12,845 nucleotides of DNA from an uncultured Coriobacteriia bacterium (GTDB lineage: Bacteria > Actinomycetota > Coriobacteriia > Coriobacteriales > QAMH01): NCBI GenBank assembly GCA_902493755.1, contig CABURF010000011.1, positions 1 to 12,845 of the forward strand, in the 5' to 3' direction. Below the pieces are notes generated by a model. That model was not told where the DNA came from. It did not search any database and saw only the letters and a program-made list of their open reading frames with translations. Both the position numbers and the translations under genes were made by a program. Below are positions 6,441 to 12,845 of the stretch, piece after piece (position 1 is the first letter of the stretch; every line of letters starts with the position of its first letter).

Positions 6441-7715
6441 CTAGGCTTCTTGAGTCGTCGCGTTTGCGCGACGTTCCTCGAGCTCCTTCTGGCTCTTATT
6501 GAAGAGTTTCGAGAAGGGCAGCACGTCAAGCGTTGCGAGAAGCGAGAGTACGACGAGCACGATGAAAGTTTCGAGTCGAGCATCGCCGCCTAGGGCAGCC
6601 TGAATGATCAGGTTCAGGATCGAGCCGAAGACGATGGCGAAATTCGCCAGCGAGAGGTTGAGCGGGTAGTTCTTGGCCCCGAAGCGTTGGCGTGCGAATG
6701 CCGATGCGACAACGGGCACGCCGCCATAGCAAAAGCCACAGCAGAACGCACCGACGACGTACAACACGGGAACGTGGAAGACGAAGGCGCAAACGATGCT
6801 ACCCGATGCGATGACGGCGACCAGGGCATCGACGAGCATCGTGATCTTCACGTTGGTCTTGTCGAAGAGCAGGCCGATGACCACACGGGCAAGGCCATTG
6901 CAGGTGGATACCAAGCCGACAAGCAGGGTTGCGAATCCCTCGTCCCAACCGACAAGCTGGGCATCGGAAGCGCAGTTGCCAATGGTTGCCAGGCCGATGG
7001 CGATGACGATGATAGCCCAGATCCAGTAGACGTAGAACAGGGGAGTCTTGAGGGCCTTGTCGTCCTCGGCAGGGTCGTAACCGCCTTCGCCGGCCTTTTC
7101 GGGAGCCATGAGCTCAACGATGTTTGCAGGCGGTCTGCGTAGGAGGATGCCGGCGATGATGGCCACGATGCCACCGGCTATGCCGATTCCCAGAAAGACC
7201 GTCGTCAGGTCGATGCCAGACTTGTAGAGGTTTACGGAAAGCGTTCCCAAAATCAGCGAGCCAAGGCCAAAGCCCATCATGAGCACGCCAGACGAGAAGC
7301 CGACCTTATCCGGAAACCAGACATTCGTGGTCGCGATGATGGAGTTGTAGCCGATACCCACGCCTGCACCGGCAAGGACACCGTAGAAGACGTATACGAT
7401 CGTTATGTTGCCTTGTGCGAGCAATGCGGTTCCGATGAATCCGGCGGCGAAGAGCACGGCACCGATTATGATCGTCACCTTGACGCCGAGGGCCTTCTCG
7501 ATCTGGGAGCCCACAACTGCTCCGATGCAGAACAGTATCATCATGATGTTGAACGTCAGGCCTATCTGCGCCCGTTCCAGGCCGAATGCCTGGCACATTG
7601 GCGCCGCGAACATCGAAAATGCGTAGATGAGTCCCAGAAACAGGAGCGTTATCGTCGACAACGTCAGGTACAGAGTCCTGCGTCCCTTGATCTGGGATGC
7701 TGTCATTTCTTCCAT
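6441..7715 (-). CDS. MFS transporter, oxalate/formate antiporter (OFA)-like
   Basis: 424 residues; on the minus strand GGAGGGAGGA precedes ATG 7715 at normal spacing. There are twelve predicted membrane helices in a 6+6 arrangement with a charged central loop (EKAGEGGYDPAEDDKALK). Family features include the N-terminal LGLIYAFSMFAAPM helix, GAGVGIGYNSIIATTNVWFP before helix 5, SSGVLMMGFGLGSLILG, and ALKTPLFYVYWIW opening the second half, as in OFA-type carriers. These exchange or import small carboxylates such as oxalate and formate; the substrate here cannot be read from sequence. The gene lies downstream of the membrane LuxR regulator on the same strand, with 204 bp between and its own motif-bearing upstream DNA, so separate regulated transcription is likely. 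Family call strong, substrate unknown. Confidence 0.88.
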   Translation of the reverse strand: MEEMTASQIKGRRTLYLTLSTITLLFLGLIYAFSMFAAPMCQAFGLERAQIGLTFNIMMILFCIGAVVGSQIEKALGVKVTIIIGAVLFAAGFIGTALLAQGNITIVYVFYGVLAGAGVGIGYNSIIATTNVWFPDKVGFSSGVLMMGFGLGSLILGTLSVNLYKSGIDLTTVFLGIGIAGGIVAIIAGILLRRPPANIVELMAPEKAGEGGYDPAEDDKALKTPLFYVYWIWAIIVIAIGLATIGNCASDAQLVGWDEGFATLLVGLVSTCNGLARVVIGLLFDKTNVKITMLVDALVAVIASGSIVCAFVFHVPVLYVVGAFCCGFCYGGVPVVASAFARQRFGAKNYPLNLSLANFAIVFGSILNLIIQAALGGDARLETFIVLVVLSLLATLDVLPFSKLFNKSQKELEERRANATTQEA

Positions 7716-7886
7716 ACGTGCTTTCCTCCCTCCACGCGCGCGACGGGAATCTCCTCATATCCAGTCGCTTGCTTCTTGTGGAATCGAATCGAATCATGCG
7801 GTGTCGATTATGAACGGATGCACGCGCAGGCCTTATAGCCGCACGGGGTAAATAGTCGTGAAAAAGAGAGGACGCCCTACTGCTCA

Positions 7887-7899
7887 TGGTACTAGATGC
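7887..7899. promoter_or_regulatory. Candidate LuxR operator upstream of the MFS gene
   Basis: TGGTACTAGATGC matches 12 of 13 bases of TGGTACTAAATGC found upstream of the LuxR gene at 9658. It lies 172 bases before the MFS start, just beyond the 3' end of the LuxR gene. Both places also carry an identical CCATGGTCA (7899-7907 and 9700-9708). A shared site at the regulator and the adjacent transporter fits autoregulation plus control of the transporter. Confidence 0.5.
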
Positions 7900-7919
7900 C
7901 ATGGTCAGGGACGTTTTTG

Positions 7920-9557
7920 CTATGCGCGTCGCGCGTACTTGCATTCCTCGACAAGATCGAGCAGCTCCTGGGCGGAGTGGACGTCGAGCTTGTGGTAGAT
8001 GTTCGCGATATGGGTCTTGGCGGTGTGTGGTGAGATAACGAGCTCCTTCTGTATGTAATCCGCATTTCGACCGCGTGCGATGAGGAAGAAGATCTCGGTC
8101 TCTCGTGGAGAGAGCCTGTATTGTTCCGAAATTTCGCGACAGGCATTCTTCCAGGGCGATACCGGGCGGGACTCGAGTTCCTCCAAGGTGCTCGTCGATG
8201 TGGGAAATGCGGAGAGGCTCATCACCGCGGGGCTGGTCGCAGAGCCCTCCAGACGCGTCCCCTCGCCGTCTTCCTCCGCGTTCGAGGTTCTGTTGCCACT
8301 GTGTCTGAGCAGGGGAAAGAGCGTGGTGGCGACGATCATGATGATGCAAACCCCGCAGATGACGAGCAAAGATTGAAACATCAGGGAATCTGGCGCAAGC
8401 CTGAGAATAAGGTATCCGATGAGCAGGCCAAACGACATGGAAAGGTACACGACGGGACGCGCGAGGTCACAACCGGGGGCTTGGCTCTTCACGTTCCAGT
8501 TTCCCTCGACGCCAAACACGAAAAGGCCAAAATCGAAGAGGTTGAAGCCTGCGAGCAGGGCAATTTGCGACACGACCATGGGGAAGCGCCCCATGTTGTA
8601 CCACATGATCACGGCGGTGCCCGTTATGAAGAGGATTACGGAATAGCGATGCATCAGATCGACGGCAAGAATCGCGCTGGTGCTCTTCGGAAGCAAGTGA
8701 ATGATGAGACCCGCGCAGACGAGACCAAGAAGCACGGCGGCATTCGTGACGATGAGGATGGGGATGTTCACGATGATGAATGATCCCTGGAGCAATCCAA
8801 AGGAAAAGGCAAAGACGCCCGAGAACAAAATGAGGCGGACGTTTCTTGCCTTCGTGATCTTGTCTTCCTGGATGGAAGATTTTCCGTTCTCCTCATGATC
8901 GGCATCTCCGAGACTGCCCTCATCGTGACTGTCCTTCTCGTAGTCGGCCTTGTCTTGGCTACGCATGTCCATCGTCTTGATGTATGCGAGGACGAGAGAA
9001 GAGACGAAGGGAAGGATGACTGCTGCGATAAGTGATATGGGCCATTGGAAGTAGCAAACGATTACGGCGATTGTCCCTCCGGAAATCATGTGGATGCCAA
9101 ACGAGGAAAGCACGTGCCCATCATGCTGTTTCATCAGACACCGCATCCAGAGGACCATCATGACGGCTTGCAGTATTCCGAGAATGCCGATGAGAGCCAA
9201 TCGTACGGGAAACGGAAGCTCCAGATGCGGTCCCAGAACATAGAGGGTTCCGACGGCAAGCGAGAACGTGCCGATAATGTAGATATATGCCGTTCGGCGA
9301 CTACTGGATCTTGGATGCGTCATGCGCCATTTGCCATGTAGCAGCAGTGCACCAAAGGCCAGTGCAATCATGACGTAGAGCGTGAGCTGCCGGGCAAACA
9401 GGTAATCTCCGTCAACTTCTCCCAATGCCCCTATGTCTCCGAACACCGGAGAAAACAGAATGAGGTAGTGCCATGCCAGCATCAAGCTAAAGCCAATGCT
9501 GATAAGGATGATCCTGACGGTGCTGGAGTCTTGCTGCCCGTGTTCTGAAGTAGCCAT
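7920..9557 (-). CDS. LuxR-type regulator with 12-helix membrane sensor domain
   Basis: 545 residues. Residues about 12-425 form twelve hydrophobic helices split six and six by a very acidic cytoplasmic loop (DKADYEKDSHDEGSLGDAD), an arrangement resembling a transporter fold. A linker of about 50 residues leads to a C-terminal LuxR/GerE helix-turn-helix (about 480-540): LSPRETEIFFLIARGRNA, then ISPHTAKTHIANIYHKLDVH. There is no receiver domain, so the membrane part presumably senses the signal. Regulators of this build are characteristic of Eggerthellaceae-like Coriobacteriia, where they often lie beside transporters or reductases. The neighbouring OFA-type carrier is the probable target. The start at ATG 9557 has a G-rich stretch just upstream (GGGGGG, close spacing), so the start is less certain than the gene. 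DNA binding without release from the membrane is inferred. Confidence 0.9.
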   Translation of the reverse strand: MATSEHGQQDSSTVRIILISIGFSLMLAWHYLILFSPVFGDIGALGEVDGDYLFARQLTLYVMIALAFGALLLHGKWRMTHPRSSSRRTAYIYIIGTFSLAVGTLYVLGPHLELPFPVRLALIGILGILQAVMMVLWMRCLMKQHDGHVLSSFGIHMISGGTIAVIVCYFQWPISLIAAVILPFVSSLVLAYIKTMDMRSQDKADYEKDSHDEGSLGDADHEENGKSSIQEDKITKARNVRLILFSGVFAFSFGLLQGSFIIVNIPILIVTNAAVLLGLVCAGLIIHLLPKSTSAILAVDLMHRYSVILFITGTAVIMWYNMGRFPMVVSQIALLAGFNLFDFGLFVFGVEGNWNVKSQAPGCDLARPVVYLSMSFGLLIGYLILRLAPDSLMFQSLLVICGVCIIMIVATTLFPLLRHSGNRTSNAEEDGEGTRLEGSATSPAVMSLSAFPTSTSTLEELESRPVSPWKNACREISEQYRLSPRETEIFFLIARGRNADYIQKELVISPHTAKTHIANIYHKLDVHSAQELLDLVEECKYARRA

Positions 9558-9597
9558 GCGCCCCCCGCTCGCTTGCTTTTCGAACTAGCACATCCAT

Positions 9598-9603
9598 ATG
9601 ATA
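9598..9603 (-). promoter_or_regulatory. Possible -10 element for the LuxR gene
   Basis: On the minus strand TATCAT (five of six consensus bases) lies 40 bases before ATG 9557. No good -35 element is found 17 bases further upstream, as would be expected at an activator-dependent promoter. The inverted repeat at 9658-9687 would then be centred about 80 bases upstream of the transcription start. Confidence 0.3.
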
Positions 9604-9657
9604 GGCGCTCTTCTCACCTCGAATGTACTACGAACAATGCCAGACGCCTATAGCTCT

Positions 9658-9698
9658 TGGTACTAAATGCGCATCGGCTTAGTACCAGATTTAGTACC
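9658..9698. promoter_or_regulatory. Inverted and direct repeats: candidate LuxR-family operator
   Basis: TGGTACTAA (9658-9666), a 12-base spacer, then TTAGTACCA (9679-9687) form a perfect inverted repeat with 9-base arms. A third half-site TTAGTACC (9691-9698) repeats the right arm at a 12-base period. The block sits between the divergent LuxR gene (start 9557) and the chaperone genes (start 9811), so it could act either way. The left half-site recurs upstream of the MFS gene at 7887. Confidence 0.6.
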
Positions 9699-9810
9699 CC
9701 CATGGTCACGACTATGGTTCGAGGCTTTTGTATAACCATGCGTAGTGAAGATGAAAGATGGCTTTTCGGATGTTCACATTCCGGGAGGCCGAATATGGGG
9801 GAGGGTGACC

Positions 9811-10566
9811 ATGTCCGATTCTGCCGAACTGAAGAACCTTGATATGGCGGACTTCAAGCTCAATGACTACGACAATATACGCATCGAGATGCCCGAGCCT
9901 CCTTCCATAACGGAAGAGGATATCGATGCGCAGCTGTTCGAATACGTGATAAGCGGAGGCAAGCAAATCCAGAGCATCGCCGACTTGGGCGATGAATGGG
10001 TACGCGATAACTTCGACGGTCTCGAGACGGTGCAAGATGTTCGCCAGTCCATCAAAGACCAATATGACAAGGAGATGGAGTACCAGCTCAATGACGTAAA
10101 GCTCCAGAACTGCTGCGAGGCGCTCATCGCCAGGCTGGAGGGCGAGGTTCCCGAGGACGTCATCCAGAACAACATCGATTTCATGCGTGAGAACAATCAG
10201 CGTCTTTTGGACGGCATGCATATGAGCTTCGAGCAGTTCCTGCGCGAAGAGCACATGACTGCCGACCAATATGAGGAAAAACTACGCGACGAGGCAACCT
10301 ACCAGCTCAAGCTTAACGTTGCGCTCGATCTCATGGCCGATGTGCTGGGCACACAGGTGGGCAATCACGAGTTGACAGAGTATCTCTCGACTCCTGATCC
10401 GGAAGCCTTTCTCGCCGAGATACGCGAGAAGAACCAGGTCGAAAACGCTCGCAGGGCTGCCGTTCGCATCAAGGTCATGAGGCGCATTGTCGATACCGCA
10501 ATCGTCAATGGCGTCCTTCCCGGTGCGGACCAGTCAGACGACTTCGGTTTCGTTATGGGGAGGTAG
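9811..10566 (+). CDS. Short trigger-factor-like chaperone (no ribosome-binding or PPIase domain)
   Basis: 251 residues from ATG 9811, preceded by GGAGGG (9800-9805) at 5-base spacing; an upstream in-frame ATG at 9745 has no such site. Residues about 15-45 (NDYDNIRIEMPEPPSITEED) resemble the trigger-factor strand that leads into its PPIase. The sequence then goes straight to LGDEWVRDNFDGLETVQDVR (59-78), which in trigger factor follows the PPIase. From there to about 230 it follows the helical C-terminal body, including EVPEDVIQNNIDFM and FEQFLREEHMTADQYEEKLR. The ~110-residue ribosome-binding domain and the FKBP-like PPIase are both absent. No signal peptide, so cytoplasmic. It ends 2 bases before a second trigger-factor-like gene and is surely co-transcribed. 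A holdase or partner of that protein is likely but inferred. Confidence 0.78.
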   Translation: MSDSAELKNLDMADFKLNDYDNIRIEMPEPPSITEEDIDAQLFEYVISGGKQIQSIADLGDEWVRDNFDGLETVQDVRQSIKDQYDKEMEYQLNDVKLQNCCEALIARLEGEVPEDVIQNNIDFMRENNQRLLDGMHMSFEQFLREEHMTADQYEEKLRDEATYQLKLNVALDLMADVLGTQVGNHELTEYLSTPDPEAFLAEIREKNQVENARRAAVRIKVMRRIVDTAIVNGVLPGADQSDDFGFVMGR

Positions 10567-10568
10567 GC

Positions 10569-11591
10569 ATGAAGGTAGAGAAGGTCAGGGAAAAAGACGG
10601 CAAACTCGAGTTGCTGGTGGAGCTTTCGCCTGCCGAGACGGCCGAGGAAATGCAACGTGCAGCGGGAAGCGAGATAGCCAAGAGGGGCGCTGGGCAAGAT
10701 GACGTCAAGGCATCCGGGGCGACTCCATCGGAGTTTCTGGCAAATCTCGTGGGAGCTTCCGAGGCATCGTTTCTCATAGACGAGGGCATCATGCGCAGGC
10801 GCGCGCCCTTTGCCCTGACTGCCGAGCGCGTGGATACGATCGGCGCGCCCGTATACCGTTGCTCGGAGCATGCTCAAATCGGCAAGTCGTTCAAGTACCA
10901 GCTCGTTTGCGTACCCGTTCCCGAGTACGAGCTCGAGAGCTACGATCCGGTCTCCATCTCCGTTCCCTCGTACGAGGTCAAGACGGAGGAGATCGATGCA
11001 GAGATAGACCGTATGGTGCAGTTTGCCGCCACGGGCATGACCGACACGAGCCACGACGAGGTCATGAGGGGCGATAAAGTCGAGCTCGCCATGCAGACCA
11101 CCATGGACGGTGCTCCCGTCAAGACGCTATGCACCGATGGTCGCGAGTATACGACCGGCGCATTTGCGATGCCCGATGATTTTGACGAGGCCATCATCGG
11201 CATGAAGGTGGGAGAGACCAAGACCTTCAGCTTCGAGGGTCCCGATATCGTTCCGGATGCCGACGGCAACGTGAAGATGGATAGCTACGAGACGACGGTG
11301 ACCGTCAAGCGCATCATCAAGTCGGTCGCTCCCGAGCCGGATGATGCCTGGGCACGAAGCACGAAGCCGGGCATCGAGAGCCTCGAGCAACTCAGGGCCG
11401 AGATCGAGGAAAAGATTCGCTCCCAACACGAAGATGACTTCCAGCGAAGCGCGCAAATGCTCGCGGGCAACGAGCTTGCCAAGCGCATCGTGGGCGATAT
11501 CCCCGACCTCATCTACGGCGTTGCGATGAAGGAGGCGCGCTTCAGTCGGAGAACCAAACTCTCGACGAGTTTCTTGCGGCTCAGGGCATGA
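10569..11591 (+). CDS. Divergent trigger-factor-like protein, frameshifted before its C-terminal third
   Basis: The start at ATG 10569 follows the preceding stop by 2 bases, with GGGGAGG (10557-10563) as binding site. Trigger factor is a ribosome-associated folding chaperone with an N-terminal ribosome-binding domain, an FKBP-type PPIase and a helical C-terminal body. The N-terminus (1-120) follows the fold pattern, but the ribosome-docking signature GFRxGK is missing: the corresponding segment reads VKASGATPSEFL (46-57). A divergent FKBP-like region spans about 168-250 (GDKVELAMQTTMDG, FDEAIIGMKVGETKTFSF). The C-terminal body begins at about 255 and holds to KEAR (residue 324). There the frame is lost; eleven or so aberrant residues plus a few more lead to a stop at 11589-11591. 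Restoring one base at about 11540 gives LQSENQTLDEFLAAQG and continues to 11872, for about 434 residues, the normal length. No claim that this is the cell's main trigger factor. Confidence 0.78.
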   Translation: MKVEKVREKDGKLELLVELSPAETAEEMQRAAGSEIAKRGAGQDDVKASGATPSEFLANLVGASEASFLIDEGIMRRRAPFALTAERVDTIGAPVYRCSEHAQIGKSFKYQLVCVPVPEYELESYDPVSISVPSYEVKTEEIDAEIDRMVQFAATGMTDTSHDEVMRGDKVELAMQTTMDGAPVKTLCTDGREYTTGAFAMPDDFDEAIIGMKVGETKTFSFEGPDIVPDADGNVKMDSYETTVTVKRIIKSVAPEPDDAWARSTKPGIESLEQLRAEIEEKIRSQHEDDFQRSAQMLAGNELAKRIVGDIPDLIYGVAMKEARFSRRTKLSTSFLRLRA

Positions 11592-11872
11592 CGCAAGAAG
11601 AGCTCTCCAACGCTCTCATGCTCCAGGTGAGAACGCAGCTCAACAGGCAGTTCGCGATGAACGCGTACGCGAAGCACAAGGGGCTTGTCGTGGAAGAGGA
11701 TGACCTCAATGCCTTCTTCGAATCCATCGCGCCCGGAAATGCGAATATCGCGCATGCCGATTTCAACCGGGACGGCAGAATCTACGCCGCACGCTGCGCG
11801 GCCCTCAGGCTCAAAGCGGCCAAGCGGGCCGTCGAGGAGGCGGATATCACGCGTATCGGTGCCGCTTCCTAG
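11540..11872 (+). pseudogene. Displaced C-terminal part of the trigger-factor-like gene
   Basis: In the frame starting CTT at 11540 the DNA reads LQSENQTLDEFLAAQGMTQE, continues through LSNALMLQVRTQLNRQFAMN, and ends DITRIGAAS before TAG. This is the helical C-terminal body of trigger factor and continues the protein started at 10569 if one base is added (CGC CTT in place of CGCTT). The fragment could start independently at ATG 11588, whose stop/start overlap with the upstream frame (ATGA-type, 11588-11591) might permit coupled translation as a separate 94-residue polypeptide. No good ribosome binding site precedes that ATG. It is most simply the 3' end of a frameshifted gene. Confidence 0.75.
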
Positions 11873-11969
11873 CAGCGTGGGGTGGGGGTTTGCTTGGGTG
11901 CACTTCGTTATCGCATGGATATATCTGGTTAAGACAGGCGTTTCGGGCACGAGGTGATGGAGGGTTTCA

Positions 11970-12845
11970 ATGCACGAGTTTAAGACCGAGAGCAAGAAGA
12001 TTCTGGATATTGTCATCAACTCCATCTACTCGACCAAGGAAGTCTTCCTGCGCGAGCTGATATCGAACGCCTCGGATTCGATCGACAAGGTCATGATCAT
12101 ACGGTCCCAGGCTGCCAATCATGCGGATGACGAATCCCAGCTCGTTGAGGATGATTGGGAGCCCGCTATCGAGCTTGCCTTCGATGTCGATGCCGGCACC
12201 ATCACCGTAAGCGATAACGGTATCGGCATGAATGATGTCGCTCTCGAGCGCGAATTGGGAACGATTGCCCATTCGTCGAGCCAGGAGGCAAAACTCGCCG
12301 AGATGACCGACGGCGAAGGCGATGCGGATATCATCGGGCAGTTTGGCGTGGGTTTCTACTCCAGCTTCATGGTGGCCGATCACGTGAGCGTCATCTCGCG
12401 CGCGCAAGGCTCGGACGAGGCGTTTGTCTGGGAAAGCGATGGCATCGAGGGCTTTACCATCGACCGTGCCGAAAGGGACCACGCAGGTACGGATGTGATC
12501 TTGCACCTTCGTCCCAATGACGCGGCTAACGATTACACCAAGTTTCTGTCGTATCCCGCGCTCGAGGAACTCGTGAAGCGTCACAGCAACTATATCCGCT
12601 ACGAGACGAGCGGCGTGCGTCAGGTTGTTCCCGAAGACGGGGCCAGTGACGCCGAGCCCGAGTTCGAGGAATACATCGAGCGTCGTGTCCTCAACTCCAT
12701 GGTTCCCATCTGGGCAAAACCCCGCAGTGAGGTAAGCGACGAGGAATACGCGGCGTTCTACCAGGAGGAGTTTGGCGATCCCAATCCGCCGTTGCGCATC
12801 ATCACGATGCATGCGCGCGGTCTGCACAATTGCGACGTGCTTCTG
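11970..12845 (+). CDS. htpG: HtpG (Hsp90) chaperone, 5' part
   Basis: The start at ATG 11970 has GGAGGG (11959-11964) at 5-base spacing. 292 codons are visible and the frame runs off the window; full HtpG proteins are usually about 610-650 residues. The GHKL ATPase domain is clear: catalytic Glu29 and Asn33 in FLRELISNASDSIDK, Asp82 and the glycines of SDNGIGM, LGTIAHSSSQE in the lid region, and IGQFGVGFYSSFMVAD. The start of the middle domain follows (VPIWAKPRSEVSDEEY). HtpG is a cytoplasmic ATP-driven dimeric chaperone that remodels client proteins, often with DnaK. The gap to the trigger-factor-like gene is 97 bp without a visible terminator, and I find no CIRCE or clear HspR site there, so read-through from the upstream chaperone genes is possible. 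Confidence 0.96.
   Translation, partial: MHEFKTESKKILDIVINSIYSTKEVFLRELISNASDSIDKVMIIRSQAANHADDESQLVEDDWEPAIELAFDVDAGTITVSDNGIGMNDVALERELGTIAHSSSQEAKLAEMTDGEGDADIIGQFGVGFYSSFMVADHVSVISRAQGSDEAFVWESDGIEGFTIDRAERDHAGTDVILHLRPNDAANDYTKFLSYPALEELVKRHSNYIRYETSGVRQVVPEDGASDAEPEFEEYIERRVLNSMVPIWAKPRSEVSDEEYAAFYQEEFGDPNPPLRIITMHARGLHNCDVLL

Noticed and set aside
7306..8349. A 347-codon open frame on the minus strand spanning the MFS/LuxR junction
   Set aside because: It overlaps the 3' end of the LuxR gene and the 5' end of the MFS gene, both clear families, in another frame. The translation is compositionally biased.
9745..9810. ATG 9745 as the start of the short trigger-factor-like gene
   Set aside because: ATG 9811 has a strong ribosome binding site 5 bases upstream; the extra 22 residues match nothing and would place that site inside the gene.
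11873..11969. CIRCE or HspR heat-shock operator upstream of htpG
   Set aside because: I searched by eye for TTAGCACTC-N9-GAGTGCTAA and for CTTGAGT/ACTCAAG pairs; only an isolated GCTTGGGT-like fragment is present.
11967..12827. A 286-codon open frame on the minus strand opposite htpG
   Set aside because: The plus strand carries unmistakable HtpG motifs; the minus frame is a by-product of codon use in GC-rich DNA.

Overview
The window is about 58% GC by eye, densely coded, and has no RNA genes, CRISPR array or insertion sequence that I can see. It looks like a chromosome segment of a Coriobacteriia (Eggerthellaceae-type) actinobacterium. The best clue is a LuxR-type regulator with a 12-helix membrane domain beside an oxalate/formate-antiporter-like MFS carrier, a pairing I associate with that group; the assignment is inference.

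Layout: (1) 2-3203, + strand: two overlapping YhgE/Pip-type membrane protein genes. The first is cut by the window edge and the second carries a frameshift close to its 3' end. (2) 3118-3272: a long hairpin abutting a second palindromic repeat, between convergent genes. (3) 3273-4133, - strand: a membrane-anchored C39-like cysteine peptidase. It is divergent from 4246-6358, + strand: an OmpR/VanR-type response regulator and its overlapping VanS-like histidine kinase. (4) 6401-6435: a hairpin in the convergent gap. (5) 6441-7715, - strand: an MFS carrier, preceded in transcription by 7920-9557, - strand: the membrane-bound LuxR regulator. The DNA upstream of both genes carries the same TGGTACTA(A/G)ATGC motif, a good candidate operator. 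(6) 9811-12845, + strand: a chaperone block with a small trigger-factor-like protein lacking the ribosome-binding and prolyl-isomerase domains, a full-length but divergent trigger-factor-like protein with a frameshift, and the 5' part of htpG (Hsp90).

How the genes may work together: the YhgE proteins, peptidase and two-component system all concern the cell envelope, but no direct link is shown. The LuxR protein probably controls the neighbouring transporter, and perhaps its own gene, through the shared motif. The trigger-factor pair and HtpG form a protein-folding neighbourhood. The two trigger-factor-like proteins are the least conventional content: one consists only of the chaperone body, and the other has lost the canonical ribosome-docking signature.

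There are two frameshifts in 12.8 kb, at about 2952-2956 and 11538-11541. Either could be a real mutation or an assembly error. In the first, a net five-base loss also removes a conserved Arg-Glu pair, which favours a real deletion.
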